The notes: a model not told the origin generated them from the letters alone. A DNA stretch of 64,000 bases from Balanoglossus misakiensis (GCA_040954595.2 CM082597.2:5828001-5892000); one strand, 5' to 3'. Numbered from the stretch's first letter, positions 1 through 13,750 are shown. Program-made: numbers and translations.

Positions 1-2180
1 CTCACCGGCCGTAAGACACAAGGGCCCTGAAGCCATGCATAGCTAGAGACGTGTCCGTGCTCCGAGTTTTTTTTTCTATCTTCTTCAAAAGTATTGAGAG
101 TTAAACAAAATCGTTTGGCACAACTATTTTCAAACGCATTATTCCCTGAACGTGCTACATGTTATTCCAAAATGTTGCGTTTCATTCATTCATTCATTCA
201 TGTAAATATCGGGATAAACTTACAGTTACAGGGCTGTGTACCTTACGGTGATGCCTTGGGTGCTCACCGGCCGTAAGACACAAGGGCCCTGCAGCCATGC
301 ATAGCTAGAGACGTGCCCGTGCTCCGAGTTTTTTTATCTTCTACAAAAGTATTGAGAGTTTCACAAAATCGTTTGGCACTACTATATGTAAATTCACTAG
401 TCCCTGAACGCGCTACATGTTATTCCAACATGTTGCTTTTCATTCATTCATTCATTCATTCATTCATTCATTCATTCATTCATTCAAGTAAATATCGGGA
501 TAAACTTACAGTTACAGGGATGTGTATCCTACGGTGATGCCTTGGGGGGCTCGCCGGCCGTAAGACACAAGGGCCCTGAAGCCTTGCATAGCTAGACATG
601 TCCGTACTCCGAGTTTTTTTATCTTCTACAAAAGTATTGAGAGTTTCACAAAATCGTTTGGCACTACTTTATGTAAATTCACTAGTCCCTGAATGCGCTA
701 CATGTTATTCCAACATGTTGCTTTTCATTCATTCATTCATTCATTCATTCATTCATTCATTCATTCATTCATTCATTCATTCATTCATTCATTCAAGTAA
801 ATATCGGGATAAACTTACAGTTACAGGGATGTGTACCTTACGGTGATACCTTGGGTGCTCACCGGCCGTAAGACACAAGGGCCCTGCAGCCATGCATAGC
901 TAGAGACGTGTCCGTGCTCCGAGTTTTTTTCTATCTTCTTCAAAAGTATTGAGAGTTCAACAAAATCGTTTGGCACAACTATTTTCAAACGCATTAGTCC
1001 CTGAACACGCTACATGTTATTCCAAAATGTTGCTTTTCATTCATTCATTCATTCATTCATTCATTCATTCATTCATTCATTCATTCATTCATTCATTCAT
1101 TCATTCAAGTAAATATCGGGATAAACTTACAGTTACAGGGATGTGTACCTTACGGTGATACCTTGGGTGCTCACCGGCCGTAAGACACAAGGGCCCTGCA
1201 GCCATGCATAGCTAGAGACGTGTCCGTGCTCCGAGTTTTTTTCTATCTTCTTCAAAAGTATTGAGAGTTCAACAAAATCGTTTGGCACAACTATTTTCAA
1301 ACGCATTAGTCCCTGAACACGCTACATGTTATTCCAAAATGTTGCTTTTCATTCATTCATTCATTCATTCATTCATTCATTCATTCATTCATTCATTCAT
1401 TCATTCATTCATTCATTCATGTAGATATCGGGATAAACTTACAGTTACAGGGATGTGTACCTTACGGTGATGCCTTGGGTGCTCACCGGCCGTAAGACAC
1501 AAGGGCCCTGCAGCCATGCATAGCTAGAGACGTGTCCGTGCTCCGAGTTTTTTTCTATCTTCTTCAAAAGTATTGAGAGTTCAACAAAATCGTTTGGCAC
1601 AACTATTTTCAAATTCATCAGTCCCTGAACGCGCTACGTGTTATTCCAACATGTTGCTTTTCATTCATTCATTCATTCATTCATTCATTCATTCATTCAT
1701 TCATTCATTCATTCATTCATTCATTCATTCATTCATTCATTCATTCAAGTAAATATCGGGATAAACTTACAGTTACAGGGATGTGTACCTTACGGTGATG
1801 CCTTGGGGGGCTCGCCGGCCGTAAGACACAAGGGCCCTGAAGCCATGCATAGCTAGACGTGTCCGTACTCCGAGTTTTTTTTATCTTCTACAAAAGTATT
1901 GAGAGTTTCACAAAATCGTTTGGCACAACTATTTTTAAATTCACTAGTCCCAGAACGCGCTTCATGTTATTCCATAATGTTGCTTTTAAACACATAAATA
2001 TCAGGAAAAACTTGCAGTTAGCGAGTGTTTGTACTCCTGATCGCCATTTTGAAATCCAACGCAGTTTCGGGAAAAACCCAGGGAATTGCAGCTATACTAT
2101 CTAGGTTTTGCTGCCTGACAGCCTTTCTTTCCATCTAGACGGTGTAGATTCGCAGCTTTGCTGATATTTCTTACCTAGGC
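1..2180. repeat. Foldback element with (ATTC)n satellite, right part, in intron 1 of gene copy 1
   Basis: About six tandem units of roughly 260-330 bp, each beginning near a GTCCGTGCTCCGAG or GTCCGTACTCCGAG motif (about positions 58, 316, 601, 909, 1225, 1532). They are followed by a right arm from about 1855 to 2180 that ends TTACCTAGGC. Each unit holds an (ATTC)n tract of 4 to about 25 copies at the same internal position, plus a conserved tail running through CCGGCCGTAAGACACAAGGG. The left arm lies outside the window. The element is orthologous to the complete one at 14577-18758. Small open frames full of FIHS repeats here are translations of the tetranucleotide, not genes. Confidence 0.9.
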
Positions 2181-2260
2181 CTGAAAACAGGAGCACATGA
2201 ATCTTATTATTGTGTAATTGTTTAAACTGACTGTCATAAGAATAACGATTTTATTTCCAG

Positions 2261-5200
2261 GTTGCGTCACCTACCACGTTTTCGAGCTTATGGATCACCC
2301 TTCTGCCTACATTTTTTGTGAGCGATTAGGTCTTCGTCTTGTTAAAGATGACAGCGAAGAAAAACACGCAGCTATAGTAAACAGTTTAGAAGAACGAGGC
2401 ATTCTCGGAGACATGTTCTGGATAGATGCTCGACTGATTGACAACGGACGCGTAGTCACAAGAGACGGGGACATTTTGACTCACAAGCCCAGGAGAACAG
2501 ATTTTTCAGAGAATAATGGAGAGTGTATCATACTGTTGTGAGTTAAGCGTTTTGAAACTATATTCAAATATGAAGAAATGTGTGATTTTTGTGCTCATTA
2601 TAATACAACTAAACTTGAAGCAATCATTCTGTGTCATGCGCAAAAGCTCAGAATGGAAAATCAGTAGGGACAGAGTTTATTGACAATTTAAAGACATGCA
2701 GATGTTACAATAGACAATATATTCGGATCACAATTTGATATCTTTTGTAATTGCGTACACATGTCTCCTTTTGTGGAAAAATTCAATTCGGTAACTGTAA
2801 GATATGTCCAGATTTATCTCATCGTTTACCAAACTTTCACAACAAAATGTGTTACAACAATCTAACTCTGATTTATTTATGTTTCTGCCAATTTTAGATC
2901 ATGTAGACTTTATTCTCCATTGTCTTTGGATCTTAGTCAACCGTTAAGGAGAAATTGCAGAAAACGTTTTGTAGTATACATTATAATATACCTCATGCTA
3001 ATACTGTGTTGTGATTGGCCATAATCCGTCACGTGATAGGAAAATATAATCGACGTTGGATCCCTAGGGAAAATTTCAATCGGAAACTGTGAGATATGTC
3101 CATTTTACCGTTGAACAAAAACCTGTCTCTGCAAAATGTGGTACAACAATCTAACAAATTTATCTCATGTTTCTGACAATTTAAGATCACGTGGATTGAA
3201 TTCTCCATTGTTGCTTGATGGTTGATCGGCGTTAATGAGTGGAGATAACATATAATTACTTGACGTTTCAATTACCAGGAATGGCGCATGGAGAAATATT
3301 GATTGTAACACGAACGGCACCTTCGGCCCTCTATTGGAGGTTCTGTGTGAAAATGCGAGTAAGTTCTAGTTCAATTAATTCTTTTACACTTAGTTCATAC
3401 TTTTCCTTATGACTGATCGACCTATCTTTGTTTGTTCAAGAGGAAAGACACGTTTTTAATTTATGTATTTTTTAACATTTGCCTCTTTATGTATATGAAA
3501 CAATCACCTTCTTAAATTGATACAACATGTATTTGGTTTATTTACGAAATATATGTAGATACTTATCGGTGTTTTTCGCCATTTTTCTTATTATACAGAC
3601 GACAAATACAATGTAAACGCTTAATTAGAGACACTAAATCATTATAGACATTTATTTTAAAGCCTCTATAGCTGCCAAATTTCACATTATTTCCGCAGTA
3701 AAATAATTCAAATATATTCCCTATCCTCTAAAATCCTCACCATTATGCCGTATTACCTGCAATTGCATCAGTTTGTCATCCCTTGGCGACGCATACCACG
3801 ATAGCTGCGTACTGTTTGTATGGAGGCTCTTTAAATCGGTGCGGCACCTGTTTAATACATGTTCAAAATTGCAACATGCAGTCACAATCGGGCATCGATA
3901 AGGTGTTCATGTATACCTATCAGCTAGTAGGCTTATTTAGATGGATCAATTTAGGTTGGAAAATAAAATCATGAAAATAATGCAAAAAGTGGCAGCTTTA
4001 GAGGATTTTAAGGGAAATAAATTACGTTTATCTCATTTGCAGCTTCTTTCGACTTAACTACGACTCACACGAGGAGCGCGATGGATGCATACCAGGTATG
4101 TGAAAAGTTAGGGTTACGTCTTCTAACCGACACAACCGTATGGGCTTACGACCAGTACTGTTACGGCGTTTCAATGTTGAATGAGGTATGGATTGATGCC
4201 AACATCACGGCATATGGCAATGTCAAGACAGCCAGTGGTTTAATATTGGAACACACGCCTTTTGCGGCCAACCAGGCTATTGAAGTCGGATCGTGCATTT
4301 ACGCAGAGTGAGTCACTCTTTGTTCACGCTGTTTTCCGCGTTGCTAGAACCGTATGCATGTTTCTTTCCATTTCTTTAATAATTTTAACTAGCTGTCACA
4401 GGCGTTGGAACTTGCGAGATTACTTTGGAGAAAAGATGGCAGTTAAATGTGTGTATGCTTGTTGCAACACGTGTTTCTTATCTTAAAGGTTACAATCAGT
4501 ATTTTTGCACTATTTCTGGTATTTTATCAACTTAATCTGGCATATCGTCTGAATTGCAAAGCATAATTTGAGAATGATACTTTACAGCTAACGCTGATTG
4601 CATTACAATTTCAACATGTGCCTTACAATATGAAAGACAGTGGATGTAAGAAAGTAATTGGAACCCTGCCCATGTGAAGATTGAGTTTTTAGGTCCCATT
4701 GGTATAGGCATATATACCATGGGACCTTATGGGATCGGTTGCGTCTGTATGTATGGGTGGATGTATGTCTGTATGTCCGTCCACATCAAAAACTTGAAAA
4801 CCTCTGCGCGCATGACCTCGATATTTGGTGTGTAGATGAAGGCAGGGCTGTAGATGGGAGTTTGTTCAAATGAAGTTGTCATTGCCAAAAATTTGCTGGG
4901 AAAATGTGAAATTGGTCAAAACTCAAAAACTCAACAACCACTGGTCATATTGATTTGAAAATTGATATGCATGTACCTTATGTCAACCTCATACAGTCCT
5001 GTATGTTTTGAGCTAATATTATTGATTTCCTATTTTTTATGCATTTTTTTGTATTTTTCCATGTTATTGAAAATCTGTTAGGCCGATCAACTACAACTTT
5101 GGTATGTAGCTAGCCTAGCATTTGATAATCATTTTAAGCGAAAAAAAATATTATGAAAAATCGACCGATTTTTTTATATGAATTTTTTTTGAAATTTATA

Positions 5201-8200
5201 CCTTTTCTTATAACTCTATAGTTAAGCTATGTCCACGTCTTATTGTGGAATTCTGGTTTGTGCAATGGTCCTGTACAGTGACTGGCTATTGGCCAGTGAG
5301 CAGAATGGGACCAAAATAAAAGGCAAAATGTTAGGCTCACCTGTAACACCATCTTAACTCATTAAATATTTGCATACCTAATTCCTGGCTAACAAATAGG
5401 GCTAGAGGTTTCGTTCTTGTGGGACATGGACAAGTATGGGGTCAACATTTGTTGCCCAAATTTTGGGTGACCTCAGGTGACCTTTGACCTACTTTCCTAT
5501 ATCTCAGCACCTAGAGCAGGTACAGACTTGGCATTTGGGGGGTTGGGACTACAATCGAAAAGCCAAATTGGGGGTCACCTGTGACACCTGCTCATCTCAT
5601 TAATTATGTACATACCTAATTCTGGGCTAACTAATAGGGCAGGAGGTTTTATTCTTAATGAACATGGATCAGTATGGGGTCAAAATTTCTTGCCCAAATT
5701 TTGCATGACCTCAGGTGACCTTTGACCTACTTTATCATATCTTGGCATCCAGAGCAGGTACAGACTTGGCGTTTGTAGGGTTGGGACTAAAATTGAAAAG
5801 CCAAAATTGGGGGTCACCTGTGACACCTGCATATCTCATTAATTATGTGCATACCTAATTCCAGACTAACCAATACGGCTATAGGTTTGTTTTTTGTTGA
5901 ACATGGACCAGTATAGGGTCAAAATGTCTTGCCCAAATTTTGCATGACCTCAGGTGACCTTTGACCTACTTTCCTATATCTCGGCATCCAGAGCAGGTAC
6001 AGACTTGGCGTCTGCAGGGTTGGGACTAAAATTGTAAAGCCTTAAATGGGGGTCACCTGTGACACCTGCTTATCTCATTAATTATGTGCATACCTAATTC
6101 CAGGCTAACCAATAGGGCTATAGTTTTGGTTTTTGTTGAACATGGACCAGTAAACGGTCAAAATTTCTTGCCCAAATTTTGGGTGACCTCAGGTAACCTT
6201 TGACTTCTTTCCTATATCTTGGCATCCACAGCAGGTACAGACTTGGAGTTTGGATTGTTGGGACTAAAAATTGAAAGCCAAAATTGGGGGTCACCTGTGA
6301 CACCTGCATATCTAATTAATTATGTGCATTCCTAATTCCAGGCTATCCAATAGGGCTATAGTTTTGGTTTTTGTTGAACATGGACCAGTATAGGGTCGAA
6401 ATTTCTTGCCCAAATTTTGGGTGACCTCACGAGACCTTTGACTTCTTTCCTGTATCTTGGCATCCACAGCAGGTACAGACTTGGAGTTTGGATTGTTGAG
6501 ACTAAAAATTGAAAGCCAAAATTGGGGGTCACCTGTGACACCTGCATATCTAATTAATTATGTGCACTCCTAATTCCAGGCTATCCAATAGGGCTATAGT
6601 TTTGGTTTTTGTTGAACATGGACCAGTATAGGGTCGAAATTTCTTGCCCAAATTTTGGGTGACCTCACGAGACCTTTGACCTACTTTGCCATATCTTGGC
6701 ATCCAGAGCAGATATGCTCATTGCTATGTTGATATGTGCTATGTTGGCTTGGGCCCGCTATTGCTGCTTGCAGCTATATTTTTCTCTGAAGCCGCTTGTC
6801 ATATTGCATTGAACTTTGGCAGCATGTGCCTTGTAGTGATTAGAGTAAGATATTGTACAATTTTGGTGATATTTACATATTTGTGTTTTTGCCACTTTTG
6901 AACAAATCTTTTCTGTGAAACTGCTTGTTGGATTGCTTTGAAATTTGTTTTTTTCTCTGATTGCTTTGAAATTGAGGATATAGTTTCATAACACATACAT
7001 GTATATGTGCAACTTTTATTCGATTCTGATACAGGCACCAAATTCAGGCACCAAACTTATCTGTTTTTAAATCAAATGTTAAAACTTTACTTTTTAAATC
7101 TGCTTTTAGCCAATTGTTGTAGTGTATTATTTGCTTTTAGCGTCATTGATCACATTTTTGTGGATACTGACGCTTTATAAATAAATTATTATTATTTATT
7201 TATAATATCAGGAATATTCAAAATTTAGCAAGTTATTTTGTAAGTTTCTTTTTTTTGGTTAGCAAATCTTCTCCTAAACCAATTGTCCAGTTGTTTTGAA
7301 AGTTACTGTTTACAAGGAGTTGTGACCCCCAACTTAGACATGTTTACATAACTTTAATAGGCCAGCTGTTACAGAGACCACCGGCTATTAAATTTTTAAT
7401 CACCAGTGGCAGGTCAGTGTGTGTCTGTCTGTCTGTTCCAGAGCTGACTGAAAGAAGTTGCTTCTCATATGTGTTTGTACAGACAATTTTTGCTCAATTT
7501 TTTTTCTAGCACCACTTGTAAGACTGCCATGACACATGACAGTTTATTGGGCATGTTCCTTGTTAAATTTTTTTTAAATTCCATATTTCTATATCGTAAG
7601 ATCATATCTGCTTGCAATGTCACCTGTAATTTTTATTCTGGTCTGTCACTGTTTCCGCATAATCCTCAAATGGGACCACAGTGTCCTTGACGCTATTTTT
7701 ATATTGAACGATTCTGGAAACTAAGCCAGGGTATGCCTTATGAATAATGATTTTATTCAAATAATGCAAAATGTGGCCTTATGACCAACCCGCATTCTAT
7801 AGTGATCACTATTGACAATGTACAGCAATCATTGAACAAGTCTTAAACAAATCTTAAATAATTTGTTATACAGATGCCACACTAATAGAACATTCAGTTG
7901 GTACACTTCAGACTGCAGTGACGATAACATGGTTATTTGCGAGGATAAAAGTAAGTAGATGGGACATCAGCCTTTCCTGCATAGTTGACCACCTGTGTAG
8001 TTCTGTGGTGTGTATACATATGCCATGATACATGGAAAGTCGACAAATGCATACACATGGTAACTACATTTATCCGCGTTGGAAGGGAGTCACATTGGAA
8101 ATGCCCGTATGTGTAATGGACCACCTCTTGTTGCTTTTGGTAAATGGATAATTGAAACAAAAGTTGTATTGTTCCGCCACAAGACGGTTAAATGATGGTC

Positions 8201-11200
8201 CTGCAGTGTATAGGAAGAGAATCGAAGGAACAATGACTTAAACTATTGCAGCGCCTTAACTTCAGTGTGGACATGAACATTCCGCTAGGTTATATAGGTT
8301 GAAAACTAAGTGAAACTCTAGATAATAGTCAAGTTGATTGAAGACCATATTCGTCTGCTTGCCTTTGCATGTGTCATCTTAGTGCCGTGTACATACAAGG
8401 GAGTCGAATTATAATATCCAAATGTTTCATGGACAATATTGGCATGATTAGAGCGTTTGATCTCGCGATGACTTTTGTATGAGATTATTTTTACCGATTT
8501 CATTAGTATACACAGATAAAGGAATGCATGACATTGAAATTATTTATGACTGACTTGACATGAAAGGAGGTTGTTGACAACGGAGTAAAGATGTCCCCTG
8601 AAAATGTTATATATTCATGTACTATTTTTAAGTCACGAATGCCTTCTCAATGTTAGAAATACAACACATAATATTTTGGCACCTCTCACATCATCTGCCT
8701 TTTACATTTGCAACATTCAGATGACTTACTTCTGCTGCGGGAGAGCTTGGTCAGGATAAGTGACGATGAATTCAGAACAGCAGATGTGGTAAGAAAGGTT
8801 CCAATCATTTGAGACTGATGTAATGCACTGTAGCGTAAAAAGCCACAAGTTAGCGAAATGCACTGAAGAGACAGAACATTTTTTGACAACTAATGCTACA
8901 TTCTAAATTAATTTCACATAATGCTATACACCACATACTATGTAATTGTCTTTACACGTTTATTAAAGGTCCTTATAGGATATGACTATTTTGTGACAAC
9001 TAAAGCTATACACTAAATTATTCCATATAAAGCTATAAAGCCAAGTACTAAATAATTGTCTATTCTTTGTACAGGGTATTAGTGTAATTGACAAGATAGA
9101 CACTTTAACATCTGATCTGTCAAATAAAAGTGTCATATTTGAAGGAAGAATTCTATTTGCAAAAGGTATTGTGATCTTTTTTATTTAAGACCACAATGAT
9201 CCGTGACGTCATTTTGTATTTCAACACCGTCCGCATTAAATATCATCCAATGATGTAAATACGATAATGGTATCATACGCAGAAATGTAGAACCCTACAA
9301 TCCCTAAGCGTATCGAATATGTGTCAACTATACTTCGTTTGTTTCAATGAATCATGCAGATAATTGGTGTCCATCAAATATGTTATTCTCAGAAAAACTA
9401 AGCATTGGGCAATTCCAAAAGCTGATGGATACGAGAAAAGAGACATACTTATTATCAACCGGCGTATGATGCAATAGCCGATGCAGACCGACAGAGTGAG
9501 AAAGTTTTAAATGTCAATAATTATAAATTTCAGAAACACTGAATGTTATGCAAAATGTGGTAGACAGAATGCAGTCCCTAATTGACGCCAATCCGAGCGA
9601 CAGGCTGAAACCCGGGAAGGCAAATCACCTGACAAAGATAACAACGAAAGTATTCCGCCAGTTATCAATGTTTATACTGAACGAGACTAATTATGGACAT
9701 GGACCAATCATCGTGAACACTTCTTCTCTTGTGCTGCATCTGGAAAAGAACTTTACGCAGGACTTGTGCGACACCAGTATAATGATTGGAGATGGAAGTG
9801 GATTCAATATTCCACCAGCAGATATTATGTTTCCACAATTGTCGCAGGACACAGTCTTGGACGTGATGGTTCGTATACAACGTCTATAATCAGAAAAAAA
9901 ATATTTCATTTTCAATCATACACTGCTTTATACTTCTATATTGATATTTGTATACTATTGGTCGTTAGGACTTTTCCGCCAGTAAACTATAATGTGACGT
10001 CCCAGTGATCTTGCTATCATTAATGGAATGAATTGTAGGCTGATATTTGTGTTGAGTCAATGCATCCGTTGCAATTGATTTTAAAAAAATTAGTCCATAC
10101 TATATTTTAATGATGATCTTTGGTTTTACGTACAGTATATGTTGTTGTCATCTTGTGTCCTTATGCTCAAGAATAATTAAAGTAATTTTTTGCCTTTAGA
10201 TTTTCCGTTTGGGTGTAAATCCCCACAGATTGGCAAATGACACATATGGCTTTACTACCGATATACTGACCTTGGAATTCAGAGATGAAGATGGTAATGA
10301 GATTAAAGGTTGGTTTTCATTAAGGCCAAACGTGGCATCCTAACATTCTTAGGGAACTCACAACAATACTTGAAATGTTCAGGGGAAAGAAGTTGCCTCT
10401 CTGGAACGCCTTGTCTTAAGGGGTTATTCATTAGGCATGGAGCATGTCCTGTGTCACCATTGTCGTAACGATGCACAATTTAAACTGGAAAAGGCGAATT
10501 CCTTCTTTAAAACAACTTTACCTAGAAACTAAGCAACATATTTGTATAAACATACTCGCTAGCGTTTTCATCTTGGAGGGCGTAACTAGTTTATTGACCA
10601 ATCTGTGAATATACTTTGGAATCAGTTTGAGTTATAACATAACATTTTTATTTTCAGTACAAAATGCATCAGAGGATCTCGGTGTATGGCTTGGTAATTA
10701 TCAGACACCTATAAATGAAAGCATCGTCAGGGGATTATACGTGGAAAGTGAAGGAGTCACTAACTATGCATTGACAGTAACGGTAATCTTCACATACTAT
10801 ATGAAGTTCACTGATCATTACATGTTTTCTGATCTAGTCTTTAACATAACCATTTGATCAACGGGGCAAAACTCAAACATGAGTATTAATGGTATTGGTG
10901 TTATTTCAAACATAGTGTTATCTGTTACCTCACAAATTTCATTATGTGAAGTTTATCATGCGTCGATTTATCATTATTTTCGTTGCAGGCGCTATCGGCC
11001 TACTCTGCATTTCAAATCACCATGGAAGCATCAGCGCCTGTCTTCGAGACTACTACAGCATACATGTCACTGGAAAGACTTGACGCCGTCGGTGGCTACA
11101 GTGATTTCCATTATGCAACTGACTTGGTATTTGCAGGGTGTACAGCATCCATATTTCTACCAGAAGCAAAGATCACCAGGACGGGCTTGTATTACATATT

Positions 11201-12308
11201 CTTTGACCTTACCAGTGGTAAGATTGTGGTATTTACATAATTAATACAACTATTGCACAATGATCGTTGATTGAAACACATAGTTGTGTTTTCTTTTCTT
11301 TTTTTGCTGTTTATGCTTCTTTTTAATTTCAAAAACGAACATGCATATGTAGAAAGTTATACTACGATCTTGCGGTTTTAATATAGCTTTCCCAATTTTC
11401 TAATTTTACTATCGAGCTTAGATTGGTCAATCTAAATATGCTTACTGATGTTTATCTAAATATGCTTACTGATTGTAATACATTTACTTCTTGTCGATGC
11501 CCAATTGTGACTGCATGTTGCGATTTGATCAAGTGATATATTAAACGGGCGCTCAACCCGTTTAATCGGCCTCCATACAAAGGTGTACACAAAACACGTG
11601 GTATGCGTTCTGTATTTCATTTGCCTTTAGCAGTATAATACAAAAGTTTATGAATTTCATTTTCTGGGTGCACACTACCTTACAGACACTCCAGTTGGTT
11701 TTATATGGAATATGTTGATGTAACCGCAGTTCTGTATATGTTTTTTTCACTACAGCCCGTGGGGTTGACATCAAGGTTCTCACTACTCAACACAGATGTT
11801 CCTACTTTGATGAGACTAACTGGCAAAATGATGGTTGTAAGGTATACAAATTAATTTCTTCTAAATTTTGCAAAAGTTGAAATGCTCCATGTACTTGCGA
11901 TTGATGAAATTTAAGACAAGTGGCAATCAGTGTGATTTCAGTGGGTTCTGTGGATAAATATGCAACAAAAACTTAAAATGCAGGAAAAAGGTACTGCACC
12001 TTACAATTAATACTGACACATGGAAAATACCGTAAACGTACAAAATGTAGTGATTCACGTGAGGGCGCTTTTCCTTGTTTAAATTAACGCTGGGATGTGA
12101 ACCAGGTGTTTGATCTTGTTTCACTTGCAAAGAAACGCCCAATGCTTTGTCATCACGTTTTTTTCTGCTTGATATCTTGCAGGTGTCACCAAAATCCGAC
12201 TTCAATTCTACCCTGTGTCTGTGTAATCACCTGACCGTTTTCAGTGCAATGGTGGAAGTTGTTGAATCTGATGGACGATTCCACGATGAGCGCAGGGTCG
12301 TCCATTAG
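2261..12308 (+). CDS. Secreted double C-type lectin / GAIN-GPS protein, copy 1 (5' partial)
   Basis: Twelve exons were joined by eye, all with AG/GT boundaries and consistent phase: 2261-2537, 3279-3358, 4043-4307, 7874-7950, 8721-8788, 9075-9165, 9534-9868, 10200-10308, 10658-10782, 10989-11217, 11756-11841, 12183-12308. Exon 1 (signal peptide) lies left of the window. They encode 622 residues after the first split codon. Exons 2-3 form lectin domain 1 (SAYIFCERLGLRLV, WIDARL, GEC, WRNIDC, LCEN). Exons 4-5 form lectin domain 2 (VCEKLGLRLL, WIDANI, CIYA, VICEDK). Exons 6-11 form a GAIN-like region as in polycystin-1-like proteins. Exons 12-13 carry a GPS motif (CSYFDETNWQNDGCKV, then CLCNHLTVF). 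No EPN or QPD sugar-binding triplet is visible, so the ligand cannot be predicted. The protein ends 24 residues after the expected HL/T cleavage site (RRVVH end, longer than in the paralogues). A 3 kb insertion sits in intron 4. A possible poly(A) signal is near 12395. Confidence 0.82.
3661..4007. mobile_element. MITE with TTAA flanks, GCCTCTATAGCTGCCA family
   Basis: A palindrome-ended element of about 347 bp. It begins AGCCTCTATAGCTGCCA, ends TGGCAGCTTTAGAGGATT, and is flanked by TTAA on both sides. It lies in intron 3 of copy 1, some 35 bp upstream of exon 4. The same insertion is in copy 2 (20239-20572), so it predates that duplication. Unlinked copies or fragments lie near 39475, 58309 and 60712 and, in degraded form, near 11400 and 24860. 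Confidence 0.8.
4691..7700. mobile_element. 3.0 kb insertion unique to copy 1 (intron 4)
   Basis: Copy 2 has an uninterrupted GAGTTTTTATATTG where copy 1 has about 3,010 bp between TTTTTA on the left and TTTTTA on the right, so a TTTTT(A) target duplication is likely. The left end reads GGTCCCATTGGTATAGG, and near the right end is CAAATGGGACC. The interior is AT-rich with no long open frame. It contains a 238 bp tandem array (5330-6700). A related end fragment occurs on the minus strand at about 43140-43195. The transposon class is not recognised. Confidence 0.7.
5330..6715 (+). repeat. Tandem repeat array, about 238 bp x 6
   Basis: The phrase GACCTCAGGTGACCTTTGAC recurs with small changes at about 5469, 5707, 5946, 6185, 6423 and 6661, a period of about 238 bp. 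Each unit also carries GGGGTCACCTGTGACACCTG and TGAACATGGACCAGTA. The last units are more alike than the first. It is an internal satellite of the 3 kb insertion. Confidence 0.85.
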
Positions 12309-12574
12309 ATCTCGAGAAGTGACAAAATAAGCTTATGGGAGAAGTTCCGAACTAATAATGTACCATTGACATAATATGATGTCACTTGCCATTGTAATAA
12401 ACCATAATTTCACTTGTCATCAGGGTGGAGTTATATTCTGTAACTTCAAAACAAATTGTATGTGTTGATCTTGGATTACTCTGGATTATTCTGGTTGATA
12501 TTAAAGCGTACACTTAAAGTGCAGTATGTATGTATGGCGCCTTTTCCCATCGAATCAAATTACGCTTCATGTGA

Positions 12575-12700
12575 TGATGCTCTGATGGATGGAAGGGAGG
12601 GAGGGATGGAGGGACTCCCTATAGGGAGGGAGGGAGGGAATGAGGGAGGAATGGAGGGAGTTGCTGTTGTTGTTGTTGTTGTTGCTGTTGTTGTAAAAAT
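12575..12700. repeat. (GGGA)n and (GTT)n microsatellites
   Basis: A degenerate GGGAGGGA tract of about 75 bp is followed directly by a GTT tract of about 30 bp, downstream of the copy 1 stop codon. The open frames covering it on both strands are low complexity. Confidence 0.85.
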
Positions 12701-12739
12701 AGCTTTTTCTAGATGGGGTTCTTTACAAAACTTTTGAAA

Positions 12740-13165
12740 AGTTTGCATACTATACATAAAGGCAGACAGTCGATTTTTTGGAAAATGGATATTTGAGGAA
12801 TAAACTATGCCGTATTTGGGTGGATTTTGCAGATACTTTCTCACTATATGTGCCGTTTTGAATTCCTGGACATATTTATCTTCACCGACATCTCCCGCAG
12901 CGGAAGTTAGTCATCACATGAATATTGCAAATGTGAAATGTAGATGACATGACAGGCGATAAAATCTTACAATTGGATTTTTAGAGTTGCAATTTTTTGA
13001 ATAAGAAATGTTGCCATAAATAATTTAAAGCCACTCTTTCAGGATCTACCTCAGAACCCTAACCGATGGGTTAACCTCTGGGAATCCGTATTGTAGCATT
13101 ATTGTTGACGTGGACAATGCACTAAAGACAAGTTATTGAATATATATCACATGTACACTCAAAGG
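12740..13165 (+). repeat. Upstream module, copy A
   Basis: About 425 bp that recur at 13345-13750 and 27265-27690 and partly at 26335-26660. Shared landmarks in order are TTTTGCAGATA, CCGCAGCGGAAGTTAGTCATC, AAATTAAAGCCACTCT, AACCTCTGGGAATCCG and ATCACATGTACACTC. In two cases it lies just upstream of a first-exon sequence (the relic at 13234 and copy 3 exon 1), so it is probably the ancestral 5' flank and may include promoter sequence. That role is inference. Confidence 0.7.
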
Positions 13166-13233
13166 AAATGTATAAGTGCGGGACAATTTGCCGAATTGTC
13201 ATTGATTGGGGTCAGATGCAAAATTTGTCAACC

Positions 13234-13326
13234 GTGGATTGCCTGAGAAGACGTAAATTGTTACAATGTTGTCGTGAAATCCCTTTGACGTTAACGATCA
13301 TCGCCACATTCGTCGAAAGCATTTAA
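13234..13326 (+). pseudogene. Relic of lectin/GPS gene exon 1
   Basis: The sequence aligns codon for codon with copy 2 exon 1: CLRRRKLLQCCREIPL here against RLRRCKMLRDCREIPL in copy 2, followed by an LTIIATFV-like hydrophobic core. The start codon is GTG, the splice donor is gone, and the frame runs into TAA at 13324-13326. No lectin exon follows before copy 2. It is a leftover first exon from another duplicate. Confidence 0.75.
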
Positions 13327-13344
13327 AAATGTTGCATTCCTCAC

Positions 13345-13750
13345 GGAGTGGGAGACGATCGATTTTGGGAATGTTGATATTGAGGGGGTGTGTATGTCGT
13401 ATTTGGGTAAATTTTGCAGATACTTTTGTATACCAGATGTGCTGAATTCATACTCGCATATGTCTTCAGCAACACATCCCGCAGCAGAAGTAAGTCAATA
13501 TCTGAATAATGTAAATGTTAAATGCAGATGACATGAGAGGCGGTAGAATATTACAAATTGTATTTTTAGAACTACAGAATTTGAGAATAAAAATGTGACC
13601 ATAAATAAATTAAAGCCACTCTCTTAAGATCTAATCCAGGGGCCCTTACCGGAGGATTAACCTCTGGGAAACCGCATTGTAGCATTATCATTGGTGTGCT
13701 CAATGCATGAAAGGCAAGGCATTAAATATATATCACATGTACACACAAGA
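13345..13750 (+). repeat. Upstream module, copy B
   Basis: Second copy of the module at 12740-13165, more diverged, with the same order of landmarks (TTTTGCAGATAC, CCGCAGCAGAAGTAAGTCA, TTAACCTCTGGGAAACCG, ATCACATGTACAC). It lies about 690 bp upstream of exon 1 of copy 2. Confidence 0.7.

Noticed and set aside
1-1856. CRISPR-like regular array
   Set aside because: Units are 260-330 bp with internal microsatellites in a eukaryotic intron, and the spacers are not unique short sequences.
9665-9915. Open frames opposite or beside exon 8 of copy 1
   Set aside because: Shadows of the 335 bp GAIN exon; the same shadows occur in copies 2 and 3.
12560-12844. Open frame with Pro/Ser and Thr runs
   Set aside because: Low-complexity translation of the (GGGA)n and (GTT)n tracts.
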